A DNA stretch of 61,029 nt from Actinacidiphila paucisporea (GTDB taxonomy: Bacteria; Actinomycetota; Actinomycetes; Streptomycetales; Streptomycetaceae). The position numbers and the translations under genes were made by a program. The notes under the pieces are model-generated. The model did no database searches. It was given only the letters and a program-made list of their open reading frames with translations, and had not been told where the DNA came from. Below, piece after piece: positions 51,769 through 60,788 of the stretch (position 1 is its first letter; every line of letters begins with the position of its first letter). The stretch spans positions 1-61,029 of the forward strand of contig NZ_FRBI01000036.1 of assembly GCF_900142575.1 (NCBI RefSeq), given 5' to 3'.

Positions 51769-53805
51769 CTACGAGCAGCTGATCACCGCGTCCGCCCAGT
51801 CCGCCAGGCCCGTGACGCCCCACCCGTCGCCCTGCCGCCCCTGCCGGGGCTCCGGGGTGACGACAAGGCGCATGGTCGTGTAACCGCTCAGGCCGACGCG
51901 TACCGGCACCGCCCGGTCGCCGCCGCGGACCACGTCGGAGGTCCACAGGCGGGTGCTGTCGCCGTAGACCGAGAAGCGCACGGCGGTGGGCAGCAGCCGG
52001 GTCAGGTCGTCCATCCCGGCGCGGGCGTCGTAGGAGACGCAGGCGCGGTTGAGGTCGATGGTCACCGACGAGGGCGTGCCCACGCTGATGCCGTGGCCAT
52101 AAGCCGTGCCGCCGATCGTCAAACCCCAGCGGTCCCACCACCAGCCGCCCGCGGAGGCGGTCGCACGGATGGTGGGCTGCGTCGGGTCGCCGATGCCGCT
52201 GATGCCGAGCGAGTTGACCTTGTACGCCGTCGGCGCGGGTGGCGGGGGCGGCGGTGGCGCGGGCGGGGCGGTCGTCGGCGTGGGGCTGGGCTTCGGGGCG
52301 GGCAGCGTGGGGCTTGACTTCGGGGGCGGAGGCGGCGGGGTGGTCGCCTTCGGGGTCGGCTTCGCCGTAGCCTTCGGCGCCGGCTGACGGGTCGGTGCGG
52401 GCGGCGGCTTCGGGGCAGGCTTGGGCACGGGCCGTGGCTGGGCTGCGGGCGGTGGAGGGGGCGCGGGTGTGGTCGCGACCGGAGCGGCCACCGGCGGTTT
52501 GGCGAGCGGCTTGTGCGGCTTGGCGTCATGGCCCGCGGTCAGCGCGAAGGCGGTGGCGGCAGCGGCGACGACGATAGCCGCCGCGATGCCGACCTTGACG
52601 GGCGCGCCGAGGCCTTCGCTCGCGGCGGCGCCTCCCGCGGCGCCGGCGGCGCCCGAGCCGGAACCCGTCGCGGCGGCCGCGGCGCCTCCCGCGGCTCCGG
52701 CGGCCGCTGCGCCGCCCGCCACGACGGCGGCTCCGGCGGCCTTGGTGGCGTAGACGGCGGCGAACCAGCCGATGTAAGCGACCGGCAGCAGCCCCTTGAG
52801 CGCCGAATTGAGGTCGGCCAGTTCGAGCGAGGCGGCCGTGCAGCGCTCGCAGTCCTTCAGGTGCCGGTTCAGCTCGCGGTCCGCGCGCATCCGCAGGCCG
52901 CCGCGGGCGTGCGCGCCGAGCCGGTCCGCATAGCGCGCGCATTCGCCTTCGGCGGTGAGCGTGGAGCTGACGTGCGCCTGCAGATACGCCTGCCGCAGGC
53001 CCTCCCTGGCGCGGTGGGCGAGCACGGCCGTGGCGTTGGCGGTCAGGCCGAGCAGCGGGGCGATGGCGCTGGGCGGCTCCTCCTCGACGGCGGTGTGCCA
53101 GAGCACGGTCTGCCAGCGTTCGGGCAGCGTGCGGAAGGCCTGGATGGCCAGCGACTGCTCGGCCTCCTCCATGGCCCGCACGTCGGCGGCCGGCGCGCTC
53201 GTCACGGCCTCGGCGCCGGCGCCCGCCGCGCTCACGGCGAAGACGGCGAAGTCCTCGACCAACTGCTCCCGGCGGGCGGTGCTGCCCCACGTCGCCGCGA
53301 CCCGGCGGACCGTGGTCAGCAGATAGGCGCGGACGGCTGACCGCGGCCCGCTGCCGCTGCGGATCGCCTGCAATGTGCGGGCGAAAACCTCGCCGGTCAG
53401 GTCCTCGGCGGTGTGTGCGTCGCGGCAGCACGTCCGGGCGTAGCGGCGCACCGCTTCGGCATGGCGGCGGTAGATCTCCTCGTACGCGCTGTCCCGGCCG
53501 GCTCTGACCTGGTCGACCAGCTCCTCGTCGGACAACCCGGAACCGGGCTCGGGGTGCCCCGCGGGCAGCAGGTCGTCGTCGGCGGGCGCGTCCGTCACGC
53601 CGTCAGGCGCGGTACCGGGCAGCGGATCAGGGCGCGGCGGATCGACCCGTGCCGGATCGCGGCGCACCTGATCCGGGAACGCCGTTTCGGGGCGCGCCAC
53701 CGGGTCACGCTGGCCCGGCACCCTGCGAAACGGCAGCCCCGCGCCGCCTTCCGGCCCGCCCCCTGCGGCGGGGGCGGCGCCGGAGTCCCCGCTTGGCTCA
53801 TCCAC
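51769..53805 (-). CDS. Membrane-anchored ECF sigma factor with zinc finger and C-terminal NPCBM-like domain
   Basis: 678 aa. After a Pro-rich N-terminus, residues ~90-165 are sigma region 2 (ELVDQVRAGRDSAYEEIYRRH, AEDLTGEVFARTL). Residues ~215-275 are region 4 (LPERWQTVLWHTAVEEEPPSAIAPLLGL). RHLKDCERC holds His315, Cys319 and Cys322, a zf-HC2 anti-sigma-type motif. One membrane helix lies at ~402-424, then a Pro/Lys/Thr linker of ~110 residues, and ~535-678 resemble the NPCBM carbohydrate-binding module (WWWDRWGLTIGGTAYGHGISVGTPSSV). One polypeptide thus contains sigma factor, anti-sigma-like part, anchor and an outside sensor. From memory it resembles the membrane-fused ECF groups (ECF52/53). 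CAGGCT is six bases before GTG 53805. Confidence 0.85.
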   Translation of the reverse strand: MDEPSGDSGAAPAAGGGPEGGAGLPFRRVPGQRDPVARPETAFPDQVRRDPARVDPPRPDPLPGTAPDGVTDAPADDDLLPAGHPEPGSGLSDEELVDQVRAGRDSAYEEIYRRHAEAVRRYARTCCRDAHTAEDLTGEVFARTLQAIRSGSGPRSAVRAYLLTTVRRVAATWGSTARREQLVEDFAVFAVSAAGAGAEAVTSAPAADVRAMEEAEQSLAIQAFRTLPERWQTVLWHTAVEEEPPSAIAPLLGLTANATAVLAHRAREGLRQAYLQAHVSSTLTAEGECARYADRLGAHARGGLRMRADRELNRHLKDCERCTAASLELADLNSALKGLLPVAYIGWFAAVYATKAAGAAVVAGGAAAAGAAGGAAAAATGSGSGAAGAAGGAAASEGLGAPVKVGIAAAIVVAAAATAFALTAGHDAKPHKPLAKPPVAAPVATTPAPPPPPAAQPRPVPKPAPKPPPAPTRQPAPKATAKPTPKATTPPPPPPKSSPTLPAPKPSPTPTTAPPAPPPPPPPAPTAYKVNSLGISGIGDPTQPTIRATASAGGWWWDRWGLTIGGTAYGHGISVGTPSSVTIDLNRACVSYDARAGMDDLTRLLPTAVRFSVYGDSTRLWTSDVVRGGDRAVPVRVGLSGYTTMRLVVTPEPRQGRQGDGWGVTGLADWADAVISCS

Positions 53806-53961
53806 GCGCCAAGCCTGGCACAGCGGAGGCCCCCGGGGTCATCGCCTTCGGCGGAACCACCCGTCCGTGGAGAGATCGTTCACCGGTCCTCCACGTTCAT
53901 CCGCACGGCCTAAGCGGCCGCCGGGTTTCCCGCCGCGGGCGGCGGGGCGTCGGGCGGGGCG

Positions 53962-54780
53962 TCAGGAGGGTCGTTCCGACGGGCGTGAGCGCAGTCCTTC
54001 GAGCAGGATGTCGAGCAACCTGGCCGAGGCCGCCGCCTGTTGCGCGGCGTCCGGCAGCGAGGGCGCCGCGGTGGCGATGACCAGCAGGATGTCGGCGACC
54101 GAGACGTCGGCGCGCAACTCGCCGGCTGCCCGGGCCCTTTCCACCAGCTGGCCGACGACGTCCAGCAGGGCGCGTATGCCCTCCTGCTCCTCGCCGCGGG
54201 CGGTGCGGCTGCCGGCCGGACCGGTGTCGGCGAGGTCGTCGCGGCCCGCGTGGTCACCGGGAGCCGAGCGCGCGCCCTCCGCGGGGTCGGCGCCGAACCT
54301 GATCCGCTGCTGCGGCACCCGGGCGGCGTCACCGGTCCCCTCGGCCTCGTGCGACGCGCGAGCGGTGTGCGGCTCGCCGCCGGGGGCGCCCTGCACCCGC
54401 AGCACCTGCGGCGGCAGCAGCCGTCCGGCGCCGGAGGCCACGGAGGTGCGCAGGAAGCGGGCCAGTGCGGACCAGGCTTCGTTCTCCTGGCCCAGCGCGG
54501 TGCGCGCCTGCTCGGTCAGCCGCGCGGTCTCCTCCTCCGCGATCCGCCTGACCAGCACGTCCTTGCTGGGGAAGCGGCGGTAGACGGTGCCGACGCCGAC
54601 CCGGGCGCGGCGGGCCACGTCCTCCATGGGAGCGCCGTAGCCCAGCTCGCCGAAGACCTCACGGGCGGCCCTGAGCACATGTTCCAGATTCCGCTGGGCG
54701 TCCACCCTCAGCGGCGCCGCCCTGCCGGTGCCCCCGTCCGGACCTGCGGAAGTCGTCCACGTCGTGTCCTGAATGCGCAT
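53962..54780 (-). CDS. TetR-family repressor with a large insertion
   Basis: 272 aa. The DNA-binding domain is normal (LEHVLRAAREVFGELGYGAPMEDVARRARVGVGTVYRRFPSKDVL, residues ~25-75). The ligand-binding part is split by about 75 residues of low-complexity charged sequence (GGEPHTARASHEAEGTGDAA ... ARGEEQEG), after which RALLDVVGQLVERARAAGELRADVSVADILLVIATAAPSL resumes the TetR_C helices. ATG 54780 follows GGGGGGA. It diverges from the NADH dehydrogenase-like gene, which may be its target. Confidence 0.85.
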   Translation of the reverse strand: MRIQDTTWTTSAGPDGGTGRAAPLRVDAQRNLEHVLRAAREVFGELGYGAPMEDVARRARVGVGTVYRRFPSKDVLVRRIAEEETARLTEQARTALGQENEAWSALARFLRTSVASGAGRLLPPQVLRVQGAPGGEPHTARASHEAEGTGDAARVPQQRIRFGADPAEGARSAPGDHAGRDDLADTGPAGSRTARGEEQEGIRALLDVVGQLVERARAAGELRADVSVADILLVIATAAPSLPDAAQQAAASARLLDILLEGLRSRPSERPS

Positions 54781-54787
54781 GTATGTA

Positions 54788-54819
54788 TCCCCCCGGAAAA
54801 TTGAATGTCTCCCCCCGGA
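54788..54819. repeat. Direct repeat TCCCCCCGGA in the tetR leader
   Basis: Two exact 10-base copies (54788-54797 and 54810-54819), 22 bases apart. The near one overlaps the ribosome site of tetR. Possible operator. Confidence 0.5.
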
Positions 54820-54867
54820 GACTCCCCGCTCTCGTTGATCGCGTGCGTCGTGCCGCGCACTACTACG

Positions 54868-54896
54868 AGATACGAACATAGTTGAGGCTGCGTCAA
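54868..54896 (-). promoter_or_regulatory. Promoter for tetR
   Basis: On the minus strand TTGACG (54891-54896), 17 bases, then GTATCT (54868-54873): a reasonable housekeeping-type promoter. Confidence 0.55.
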
Positions 54897-55049
54897 GAAT
54901 GAAGGGGGAGTGATCCCTGGGACTCGGGCTCTTCGAGAGCCGGGCGGGACACGGTTGCGCCCTGGGGCGTTTGCCCGCTGATGGCCCGATGCGGACACGG
55001 GCTGCGGACCTGCGGCGATGCCGATTCCTACGAATCATGGTGCCCGCCC

Positions 55050-55058
55050 TGTGGACAA
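55050..55058 (-). promoter_or_regulatory. DnaA-box sequence upstream of the NADH dehydrogenase-like gene
   Basis: TGTGGACAA on the plus strand reads TTGTCCACA on the minus strand, an exact Streptomyces DnaA box 30 bases before the start codon. Confidence 0.45.
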
Positions 55059-55087
55059 ACGGCGGCCGGTCATTGCGTCATGGAGCA

Positions 55088-56470
55088 ATGACGACGGAGT
55101 CGGCGGCCACGGCCAGGGCAAGCACACCGCGCATTCTTGTGGTCGGCGGTGGTTATGTCGGCATGTACACGGCATTGCAGCTGCAGCGAAAGCTGCGGCT
55201 GAAACGCGGTGAGGCCGAGATCATGGTCGTCGAGCCGCAGCCGTACATGACCTACCAGCCCTTTCTCCCTGAAGCGGCCGCCGGGTCGATCTCGCCGCGG
55301 CATGTCGTCGTACCGCTGCGCCGGGTCCTCGACCGGTGCCGGATCGTCGTCGGCGAGGTGCGCTCGGTCGACCACGACAAGCGGGTCGCGAGCGTCGTCA
55401 CCCCGGCCACCGAGGAGGAGGGCGGCGGCGCCACCGAGATCCCGTACGACCAGCTGGTCATCGCACCGGGCTCGGTCTCGCGGATCCTGCCGGTGCCGGG
55501 CCTCGCCGACTTCGGTATCGGTTTCAAGACCGTGGAGGAGGCGATCGGGCTGCGCAACCACGTGCTGGAGCAGCTCGACATCGCCTCCTCCACCCGCGAC
55601 GCCGGCGTCCGCGAGGCGGCCCTGACCTTCGTCTTCGTCGGCGGCGGCTACGCGGGCGTCGAAGCGCTCGGCGAGCTGGAGAACATGGCCCGCTACGCCC
55701 TGCGCTATTACCACAACGTCCGCGTCGAGGACATGAAGTGGGTGCTGGTCGAGGCCACCGACCGGATCCTGCCCGAGGTCGGCGAGCAGCTGGGCCGCTA
55801 CGCCGTCCGGGAGCTGCGCGGGCGCAACGTCGACATCCGCCTGGAGACCCGCCTCGAATCGTGCGAGCACCGGATCGCCGTGCTGTCCGACGGGTCGCGG
55901 CTGCCCACCAGGACCGTCGTATGGACCGCGGGCGTCAAGCCCGCGCCCGTCCTGGCCGCGACCGGGCTGCCGCTGAACGGCCGCGGACGGCTGATCGCCG
56001 ACGCCACCCTGCGGGTCGCCGGCCACGACGGCGTGTGGGCGGCCGGCGACGCGGCGGCCGTCCCGGACCTGACCGCCGACCGCGAAGGCGTCCTGTGCGC
56101 GCCCAACGCCCAGCACGCCGTGCGCCAGGCCAAGGTGCTGGCCGGCAATGTCGTGGCACATCTGCGCGGCGAACCGCTCACCGAATACCGCCACAAGTAC
56201 GCGGGCTCCGTGGCCTCCCTCGGCCTGCACGAAGGCGTCGCCCTGCTCTACGGGCGCAGGTTCAAGGGCTACCCGGCCTGGCTCGTGCACCGCGTCTACC
56301 ACCTGAGCAGGATGCCTACCGCGAACCGCAAGTCCAAGGTGCTCGCGGAATGGATCCTCTCCGGTCTCTTCAAGCGCGAGATCGTCTCGCTGGGCTCCCT
56401 GGAGCATCCGCGGGCCGAATTCGAACAGGCCGCGGGAAGCGGCGGTGACGGCGGCCGGCCGCGCCCGTGA
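55088..56470 (+). CDS. Type II NADH dehydrogenase-like FAD oxidoreductase
   Basis: 460 aa, two dinucleotide-binding domains. RILVVGGGYVGMYTALQLQ is the FAD GxGxxG site and TFVFVGGGYAGVEALGELENMA the NAD(P)H site. GVWAAGDAAAVPD is the late FAD-contact motif. There are no membrane helices, which fits a peripheral NDH-2 that passes electrons from NADH to quinone without pumping. EAAAGSISPRHVVVPLR is characteristic of NDH-2 sequences. ATG 55088 has a close GGAG upstream. It diverges from tetR. Confidence 0.88.
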   Translation: MTTESAATARASTPRILVVGGGYVGMYTALQLQRKLRLKRGEAEIMVVEPQPYMTYQPFLPEAAAGSISPRHVVVPLRRVLDRCRIVVGEVRSVDHDKRVASVVTPATEEEGGGATEIPYDQLVIAPGSVSRILPVPGLADFGIGFKTVEEAIGLRNHVLEQLDIASSTRDAGVREAALTFVFVGGGYAGVEALGELENMARYALRYYHNVRVEDMKWVLVEATDRILPEVGEQLGRYAVRELRGRNVDIRLETRLESCEHRIAVLSDGSRLPTRTVVWTAGVKPAPVLAATGLPLNGRGRLIADATLRVAGHDGVWAAGDAAAVPDLTADREGVLCAPNAQHAVRQAKVLAGNVVAHLRGEPLTEYRHKYAGSVASLGLHEGVALLYGRRFKGYPAWLVHRVYHLSRMPTANRKSKVLAEWILSGLFKREIVSLGSLEHPRAEFEQAAGSGGDGGRPRP

Positions 56471-56597
56471 GCGCTCCCCGACGCGCCGTCCGCGCACCGG
56501 CGTGATTCCCTCGCGGGCCCCCGGTCGGCCACACTGGGCGGGTGACCACCCGTGCGGCAGCACCTGCAAAGAGTGACAAATACGAGGAATCGGACGT

Positions 56598-58328
56598 TTG
56601 AACCTCACGCGTTGGAGCGCCCGGCTCCCCGGAACACAGCGACGCGGTGCCGTCCCGGCGGCCCGCGCCGGAACCGCCGACGCCGCCGCACCGGCCGGCG
56701 GCACCAAGGGCGGCGCCCCCGCCCCCGCGGACCCGCTCCCACCCTCGGCGAAGGTCCGCGCCGACATCCCCGCGCAAGCCCACGACCTGGCGCTTTTGGC
56801 CATCGGCGGCGCACCCGGCGACCTGGCGGGCGTGCTGAGCCAACTGCCCGCGCTCATCGCGGTCACCCACGGCCCCGCCCACCGCGTCGGCTTCGTCAAC
56901 GACGCCTACGCCGACGTCTTCGGCCCCCGCACCCCCGGCGCCCCGGCCCGCGAGGCCCTGCCCGAGCTTGCCGAGCTCGGCCTGCTGCCGCTCATGGACC
57001 AGGTCCACCGCAGCGGACGTCCGCGTACCGTCAAAGCCCGCAAAGTAAGCAGGGCCGACACCACCGCACTCACCCGTCAGGGCTATTTCACCTTCACCTG
57101 CACCCCCGTCCACGCCGGCGACCCCGACCCCGAACGCCGCGGCGTCTTGGTCTTCGCCGCCGACGTCACCGACCAGGTCCAGTCCGCGGAAAGGCTCAGG
57201 GAGAGCGAGCGCCGGCTCCACGAGACCGCCGTCACCCTCCAGCGCAGCCTGCTGCCGCAGCAACTGGAACAGCCCGACGACCTCCGGCTCGCCGCCACCT
57301 ATCAGCCCGGCGGCACCGACGCGGCAGTCGGCGGCGACTGGTACGACGTCATCACCCTCGGCGCCGGCCGCACCGCCCTGGTCATCGGCGACGTCATGGG
57401 CCGCGGAGTGCGGGCCGCCGCCGTCATGGGCCAGCTCCGTACGGCCGTACGCGCCTACGCCCGCCTCGACCTGCCCCCGCACGAGGTCATCCAGCTGCTC
57501 GACGGCCTCGCCTCGGAAATCGACGCCACGCAGATCGCCACCTGCGTCTACGCCGTCCACGACCCCAGCGAGGGCCGGCTGTCGTACGCCAGCGCCGGCC
57601 ACCTGCCGATCCTGATCCGCGACCCCGACGGCACCGTGCAGCGCACCGAGGAGCCCACCGGGCCGCCGCTCGGCACCGGCGGCTGGACCCACCACTCCGC
57701 CACCGTCCCCTTCGGCCCCGGCTGCACCGCCGTGCTCTACACCGACGGCCTCATCGAGCGCCGCGGCGAGGACATCGAGGAAGGCGTCTCCACCCTCATG
57801 CGGGCGCTGGCCGGCGCCACGGGAGCCCCCCAGGTCGTCTGCGACCGCCTGATGCGCGCGCTCGGCGTCACCGCCCAGCACGACGACGACGTGGCCGTCC
57901 TGGTCCTGCAATACCCCGACCACACCGGCCGACCCGAGGGCGAGGTCTTCCGCAACGCCGCGCTCGAACTCCTCGGCGGCGTCGAGGCGGCCCCGCGCGC
58001 CCGCGCCTTCGCCACCGGCGTGCTCGCCTCCTGGCGCTTCCCCGTCGAGCTGCGCGACCTCGGCGTGCTCGCGGTGAGCGAGCTGGTCGCCAACTCGCTC
58101 AAGCACGGCACGCCGCCCATGCGGTTGCGCCTTCGGCGCACGGATCGGCGGCTGGTCATCGAAGTCACGGACGGTGACGACAACCTGCCGCGGCGTCGGC
58201 GGGCAGAGCCGGTGGACGAGGCCGGTCGCGGGATCTCGATCATCGCGACGATCGCCTCGTCCTGGGGGTCTCGCCGCACGCCAGGAGGCGGCAAGGCCGT
58301 CTGGTGCGAGTTCACCCTTCCGGGCTGA
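56598..58328 (+). CDS. PAS-PP2C-HATPase phosphatase (RsbU/SpoIIE type)
   Basis: 576 aa. Residues ~75-190 are a PAS-like sensor, ~220-440 a PP2C/SpoIIE-type serine phosphatase (GGDWYDVITLGAGRTALVIGDVMGRGV, CVYAVHDPSEGRLSYASAGHLPIL, LYTDGLIERRGEDIEEG) and ~455-576 a HATPase anti-sigma-like domain (VLAVSELVANSLKHG, GRGISIIATIASSWG). The metal-binding aspartates of the phosphatase are present. Streptomyces have dozens of these; they act on STAS anti-anti-sigma proteins such as BldG-type partners. The TTG start at 56598 has GAGGA about 10 bases before. It converges with the MFS gene. Confidence 0.9.
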   Translation: MNLTRWSARLPGTQRRGAVPAARAGTADAAAPAGGTKGGAPAPADPLPPSAKVRADIPAQAHDLALLAIGGAPGDLAGVLSQLPALIAVTHGPAHRVGFVNDAYADVFGPRTPGAPAREALPELAELGLLPLMDQVHRSGRPRTVKARKVSRADTTALTRQGYFTFTCTPVHAGDPDPERRGVLVFAADVTDQVQSAERLRESERRLHETAVTLQRSLLPQQLEQPDDLRLAATYQPGGTDAAVGGDWYDVITLGAGRTALVIGDVMGRGVRAAAVMGQLRTAVRAYARLDLPPHEVIQLLDGLASEIDATQIATCVYAVHDPSEGRLSYASAGHLPILIRDPDGTVQRTEEPTGPPLGTGGWTHHSATVPFGPGCTAVLYTDGLIERRGEDIEEGVSTLMRALAGATGAPQVVCDRLMRALGVTAQHDDDVAVLVLQYPDHTGRPEGEVFRNAALELLGGVEAAPRARAFATGVLASWRFPVELRDLGVLAVSELVANSLKHGTPPMRLRLRRTDRRLVIEVTDGDDNLPRRRRAEPVDEAGRGISIIATIASSWGSRRTPGGGKAVWCEFTLPG

Positions 58329-58501
58329 GGACTCCCGAGGGCGCCGGCCCGCTCGCGGCCCGGGGGGCGCTCAGCCTGTCACCGGCCGGTGGTCAGGACG
58401 GACCGAGCAGCCCCTCGGGGCCGGTCGCGACCTGCGCTCGTCGACGGCTGGGCGCCCAGTCCCGCGCGCCCCTGAGCTGCGCCCCTGAGGGGAGCCGCGG
58501 G

Positions 58502-59788
58502 TCAGGCGACCGGGGCGGAGTGGAGGGACGGCGAGTGGGCCACCACCCGGCTGGGGCGGTGGGGGGAGTCCTGGGACGGCGTGAGGTGGCGGCCCAGGCG
58601 GAGGGCGACGACCGAGACCGCCAGGGAGCAGGCCACCAGCAGGACGACGTACGCGGAGTACGCCCCCGCCGCGGCGATGAGGCCGCCGACCGCCGGGCCG
58701 ACCGCCAGGGCGAGCTGTTTGACCAGTGCGAACGCGGCGTTGTAGCGACCGACCATCCGCTCGGGCGCGAGATCGGCGACGAGCGGCGACACCGTCGGCG
58801 CGAGCATGGCCTCACCCAGCCCGAACAGCGCGTAGGTCGAGATGATCGCGACCACCGCGACCGCGTGGTGCGCGTGCACCAGCCCTGAGACCCCGGCGGC
58901 GAGCCACGCCACCGTCCAGACCAGGCCGACCGCCGCGATCACCCGGCTGCGCCGCCGGTGTTCGACCAGCCGCAGCACCACGAACTGCGCCAGCACGATC
59001 GCCGCCGTGTTGGCGGCCAAGGCGACGCCCAGCATCGCCGGCGAGATGTGCGTGACGGTCACCGCGAAGGCGGAGAGACCCGACTCGAACTGGCCGTAGC
59101 ACGCGAAGAACAGCACGAAGCCGAGCACGCAGAGCATCACCATGGCCCGGTTGCGCAGCAGGAGCCGCCAGCCGCCGGCCGCGTCGGGAGCGGGGACGGC
59201 GTCGTCGAGGCGGGCCGCGTGCGGCAGGCGCACCGTGGCGATCACGCCGCCCAGGACGAGGAACATGGCGGCCTCGATGGCGAAGAGCCGGATGAAGGAC
59301 GACGGGTGCGCGGTGTCCACGATCAGCCCGCCCATCAGCCCGCCGACCCCGAGGCCGAGGTTGGCCAGGAAGAACTGGGTCGCGAAGGCCCTGGACCGCG
59401 TCGCCGTGGTCGAGCACCAGACGATCATCGTCGCCAGCGCCGGCTGGACTACGGAGATCCCCGCGCCCAGCGCCCCGGCCGCGGCGATGACCACCGGCTC
59501 ACTTCCGGACAGCCCGAGCCCGAGCGACCCGGAGGCCGCCAGCACCGTGCCGACCACGGCGACCGGTACGGGCCCGCGCCGGTCGATGAGCCGGCCGGTG
59601 AAGGGCAGCACGAAGAGGGCGGCGACGGCGAACGTCGCCAGCACCACACCCGCGGTCCCCGCGCCCAGCCCGCGCACCTCGGAGACGTACACGAAGGTGA
59701 AGGGCACGGTGAAGCCGTTGCCGAAGGCGCTCAGGGCGTTCCCCAGCTGGATACGGCGCAGCGCTGCGCCCATGGCGACGGTGTTCAC
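58502..59788 (-). CDS. MFS transporter
   Basis: 428 aa with 12 predicted membrane segments. The cytoplasmic motif FTGRLIDRRGPVPVAVVG between helices 2 and 3 is the MFS signature A. A drug or metabolite exporter is the best guess; the substrate is not readable. GTG 59788 is preceded by GAGGGGAGA; a longer frame from 59860 would run through the divergent promoter. The MarR gene lies head-to-head 117 bases away and is the likely regulator. Confidence 0.87.
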   Translation of the reverse strand: MNTVAMGAALRRIQLGNALSAFGNGFTVPFTFVYVSEVRGLGAGTAGVVLATFAVAALFVLPFTGRLIDRRGPVPVAVVGTVLAASGSLGLGLSGSEPVVIAAAGALGAGISVVQPALATMIVWCSTTATRSRAFATQFFLANLGLGVGGLMGGLIVDTAHPSSFIRLFAIEAAMFLVLGGVIATVRLPHAARLDDAVPAPDAAGGWRLLLRNRAMVMLCVLGFVLFFACYGQFESGLSAFAVTVTHISPAMLGVALAANTAAIVLAQFVVLRLVEHRRRSRVIAAVGLVWTVAWLAAGVSGLVHAHHAVAVVAIISTYALFGLGEAMLAPTVSPLVADLAPERMVGRYNAAFALVKQLALAVGPAVGGLIAAAGAYSAYVVLLVACSLAVSVVALRLGRHLTPSQDSPHRPSRVVAHSPSLHSAPVA

Positions 59789-59812
59789 GGCTCTCCCCTC
59801 GGACAGGCAAGA

Positions 59813-59847
59813 CTTCAGGTTGAAGACTTCAGTAGTAAACTTCGAAG
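59813..59847. promoter_or_regulatory. Candidate MarR operator palindromes
   Basis: CTTCA-GGT-TGAAG (59813-59825) and CTTCGAAG (59840-59847) are palindromes between the divergent MFS and MarR genes, in an AT-rich stretch that should contain both promoters. Confidence 0.45.
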
Positions 59848-59893
59848 CTAAAGAGTACATTCCGAAGGGCTTTAGAGCAAAGCGCTACCGTGC

Positions 59894-59899
59894 GATACT
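59894..59899 (+). promoter_or_regulatory. Leaderless -10 element (GATACT) for marR
   Basis: GATACT followed by six bases and ATG 59906. Confidence 0.5.
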
Positions 59900-59905
59900 C
59901 GGGGC

Positions 59906-60466
59906 ATGACCGCAGCCGCAGGCTCCGCCGGTGCCCCCCAGGAACTGGACCTCGACGCCCAGATCGCCGCCTACCAGCGCGAGTTTCCCGAGGTCGACCC
60001 CCAGGTGGAGAAGGTCGTCACCGCGCTGGGCCGGCTCAACCGCCGCATGAACGTCGCGTACGGCCGCCAGCTCGTGGACCTCGGCATCAGCAGCGCGGAA
60101 TGGGAAGTGCTCAAGGCCCTCGTGGTCGTCGGCCGCCCGTACCGCCTGGGCCCCGGCGACCTGGCCAAGCGCCTCGGCCTCACCCCGGCCGCCATGACCC
60201 ACCGCATCGACCGCCTGGTCACCGAGGGCCTGGTCACCCGGGAGCGGGACGAGGCCAACCGGGTGCGCGTGATCGTGGAGCTGACCGACGAGGGCCGGGA
60301 GAAGTGGCTCCAGACCATGCGCCTTGCCGCGGCCTTCGAGGACGAGCTGCTCCAGGACCTGAACACCTCGGAGCGCGCCGCCCTCGGCGAGATCCTGATC
60401 CGCCTGCTGCGCCGCGTCGAGGACAGCCAGCCGGACGCCGGCGGCCGGCTCGAAGACCTCGACTGA
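59906..60466 (+). CDS. MarR-family transcriptional regulator
   Basis: 186 aa. Winged helix at ~80-140: GDLAKRLGLTPAAMTHRIDRLVTEGLVTRERDEANRVRVIVELT. The N-terminal helices (QVEKVVTALGRLNRRMNVAYGRQL) and C-terminal helices would form the dimer. Divergent placement from the MFS gene suggests it represses an exporter and is released by the exported compound. It is the last protein gene before the rRNA operon. Confidence 0.9.
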   Translation: MTAAAGSAGAPQELDLDAQIAAYQREFPEVDPQVEKVVTALGRLNRRMNVAYGRQLVDLGISSAEWEVLKALVVVGRPYRLGPGDLAKRLGLTPAAMTHRIDRLVTEGLVTRERDEANRVRVIVELTDEGREKWLQTMRLAAAFEDELLQDLNTSERAALGEILIRLLRRVEDSQPDAGGRLEDLD

Positions 60467-60486
60467 CCGGAAGCCGACAGCGAGGG

Positions 60487-60515
60487 TTGACACTCCCGTC
60501 GGAGCTGCGTAATGT
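60487..60515 (+). promoter_or_regulatory. rRNA operon promoter P1
   Basis: TTGACA (60487-60492), 17 bases, TAATGT (60510-60515). This is a near-consensus HrdB-type promoter and the best in the window. Confidence 0.8.
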
Positions 60516-60682
60516 ACTCCGAGTTGTCCGACGTGAGCGCCGACCCCGGTCGGTCCCCGGACAGCCATCCCGCAGGACCATTCGAGTGACGACCGGATCG
60601 ACGGCCGAGAGCCGTCGTCTTCTTGTCGTCCCGTCGTGTGTTTTTTCGGAATGTGTGCAGAGTTTCGATCGAACCGGCCGAT

Positions 60683-60712
60683 TTGGCCGGAGCGAACGAA
60701 GTCCGCTAAAGT
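60683..60712 (+). promoter_or_regulatory. rRNA operon promoter P2
   Basis: TTGGCC (60683-60688), 18 bases, TAAAGT (60707-60712). rRNA operons of Streptomyces usually have several tandem promoters. Confidence 0.6.
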
Positions 60713-60788
60713 CTCACTCGTCGGAACGGCCCAACGGCCGGAAAGACAAGCCCCGCTGACTGGGGGTCAGGCGCCGGAAAGGGTCTGA

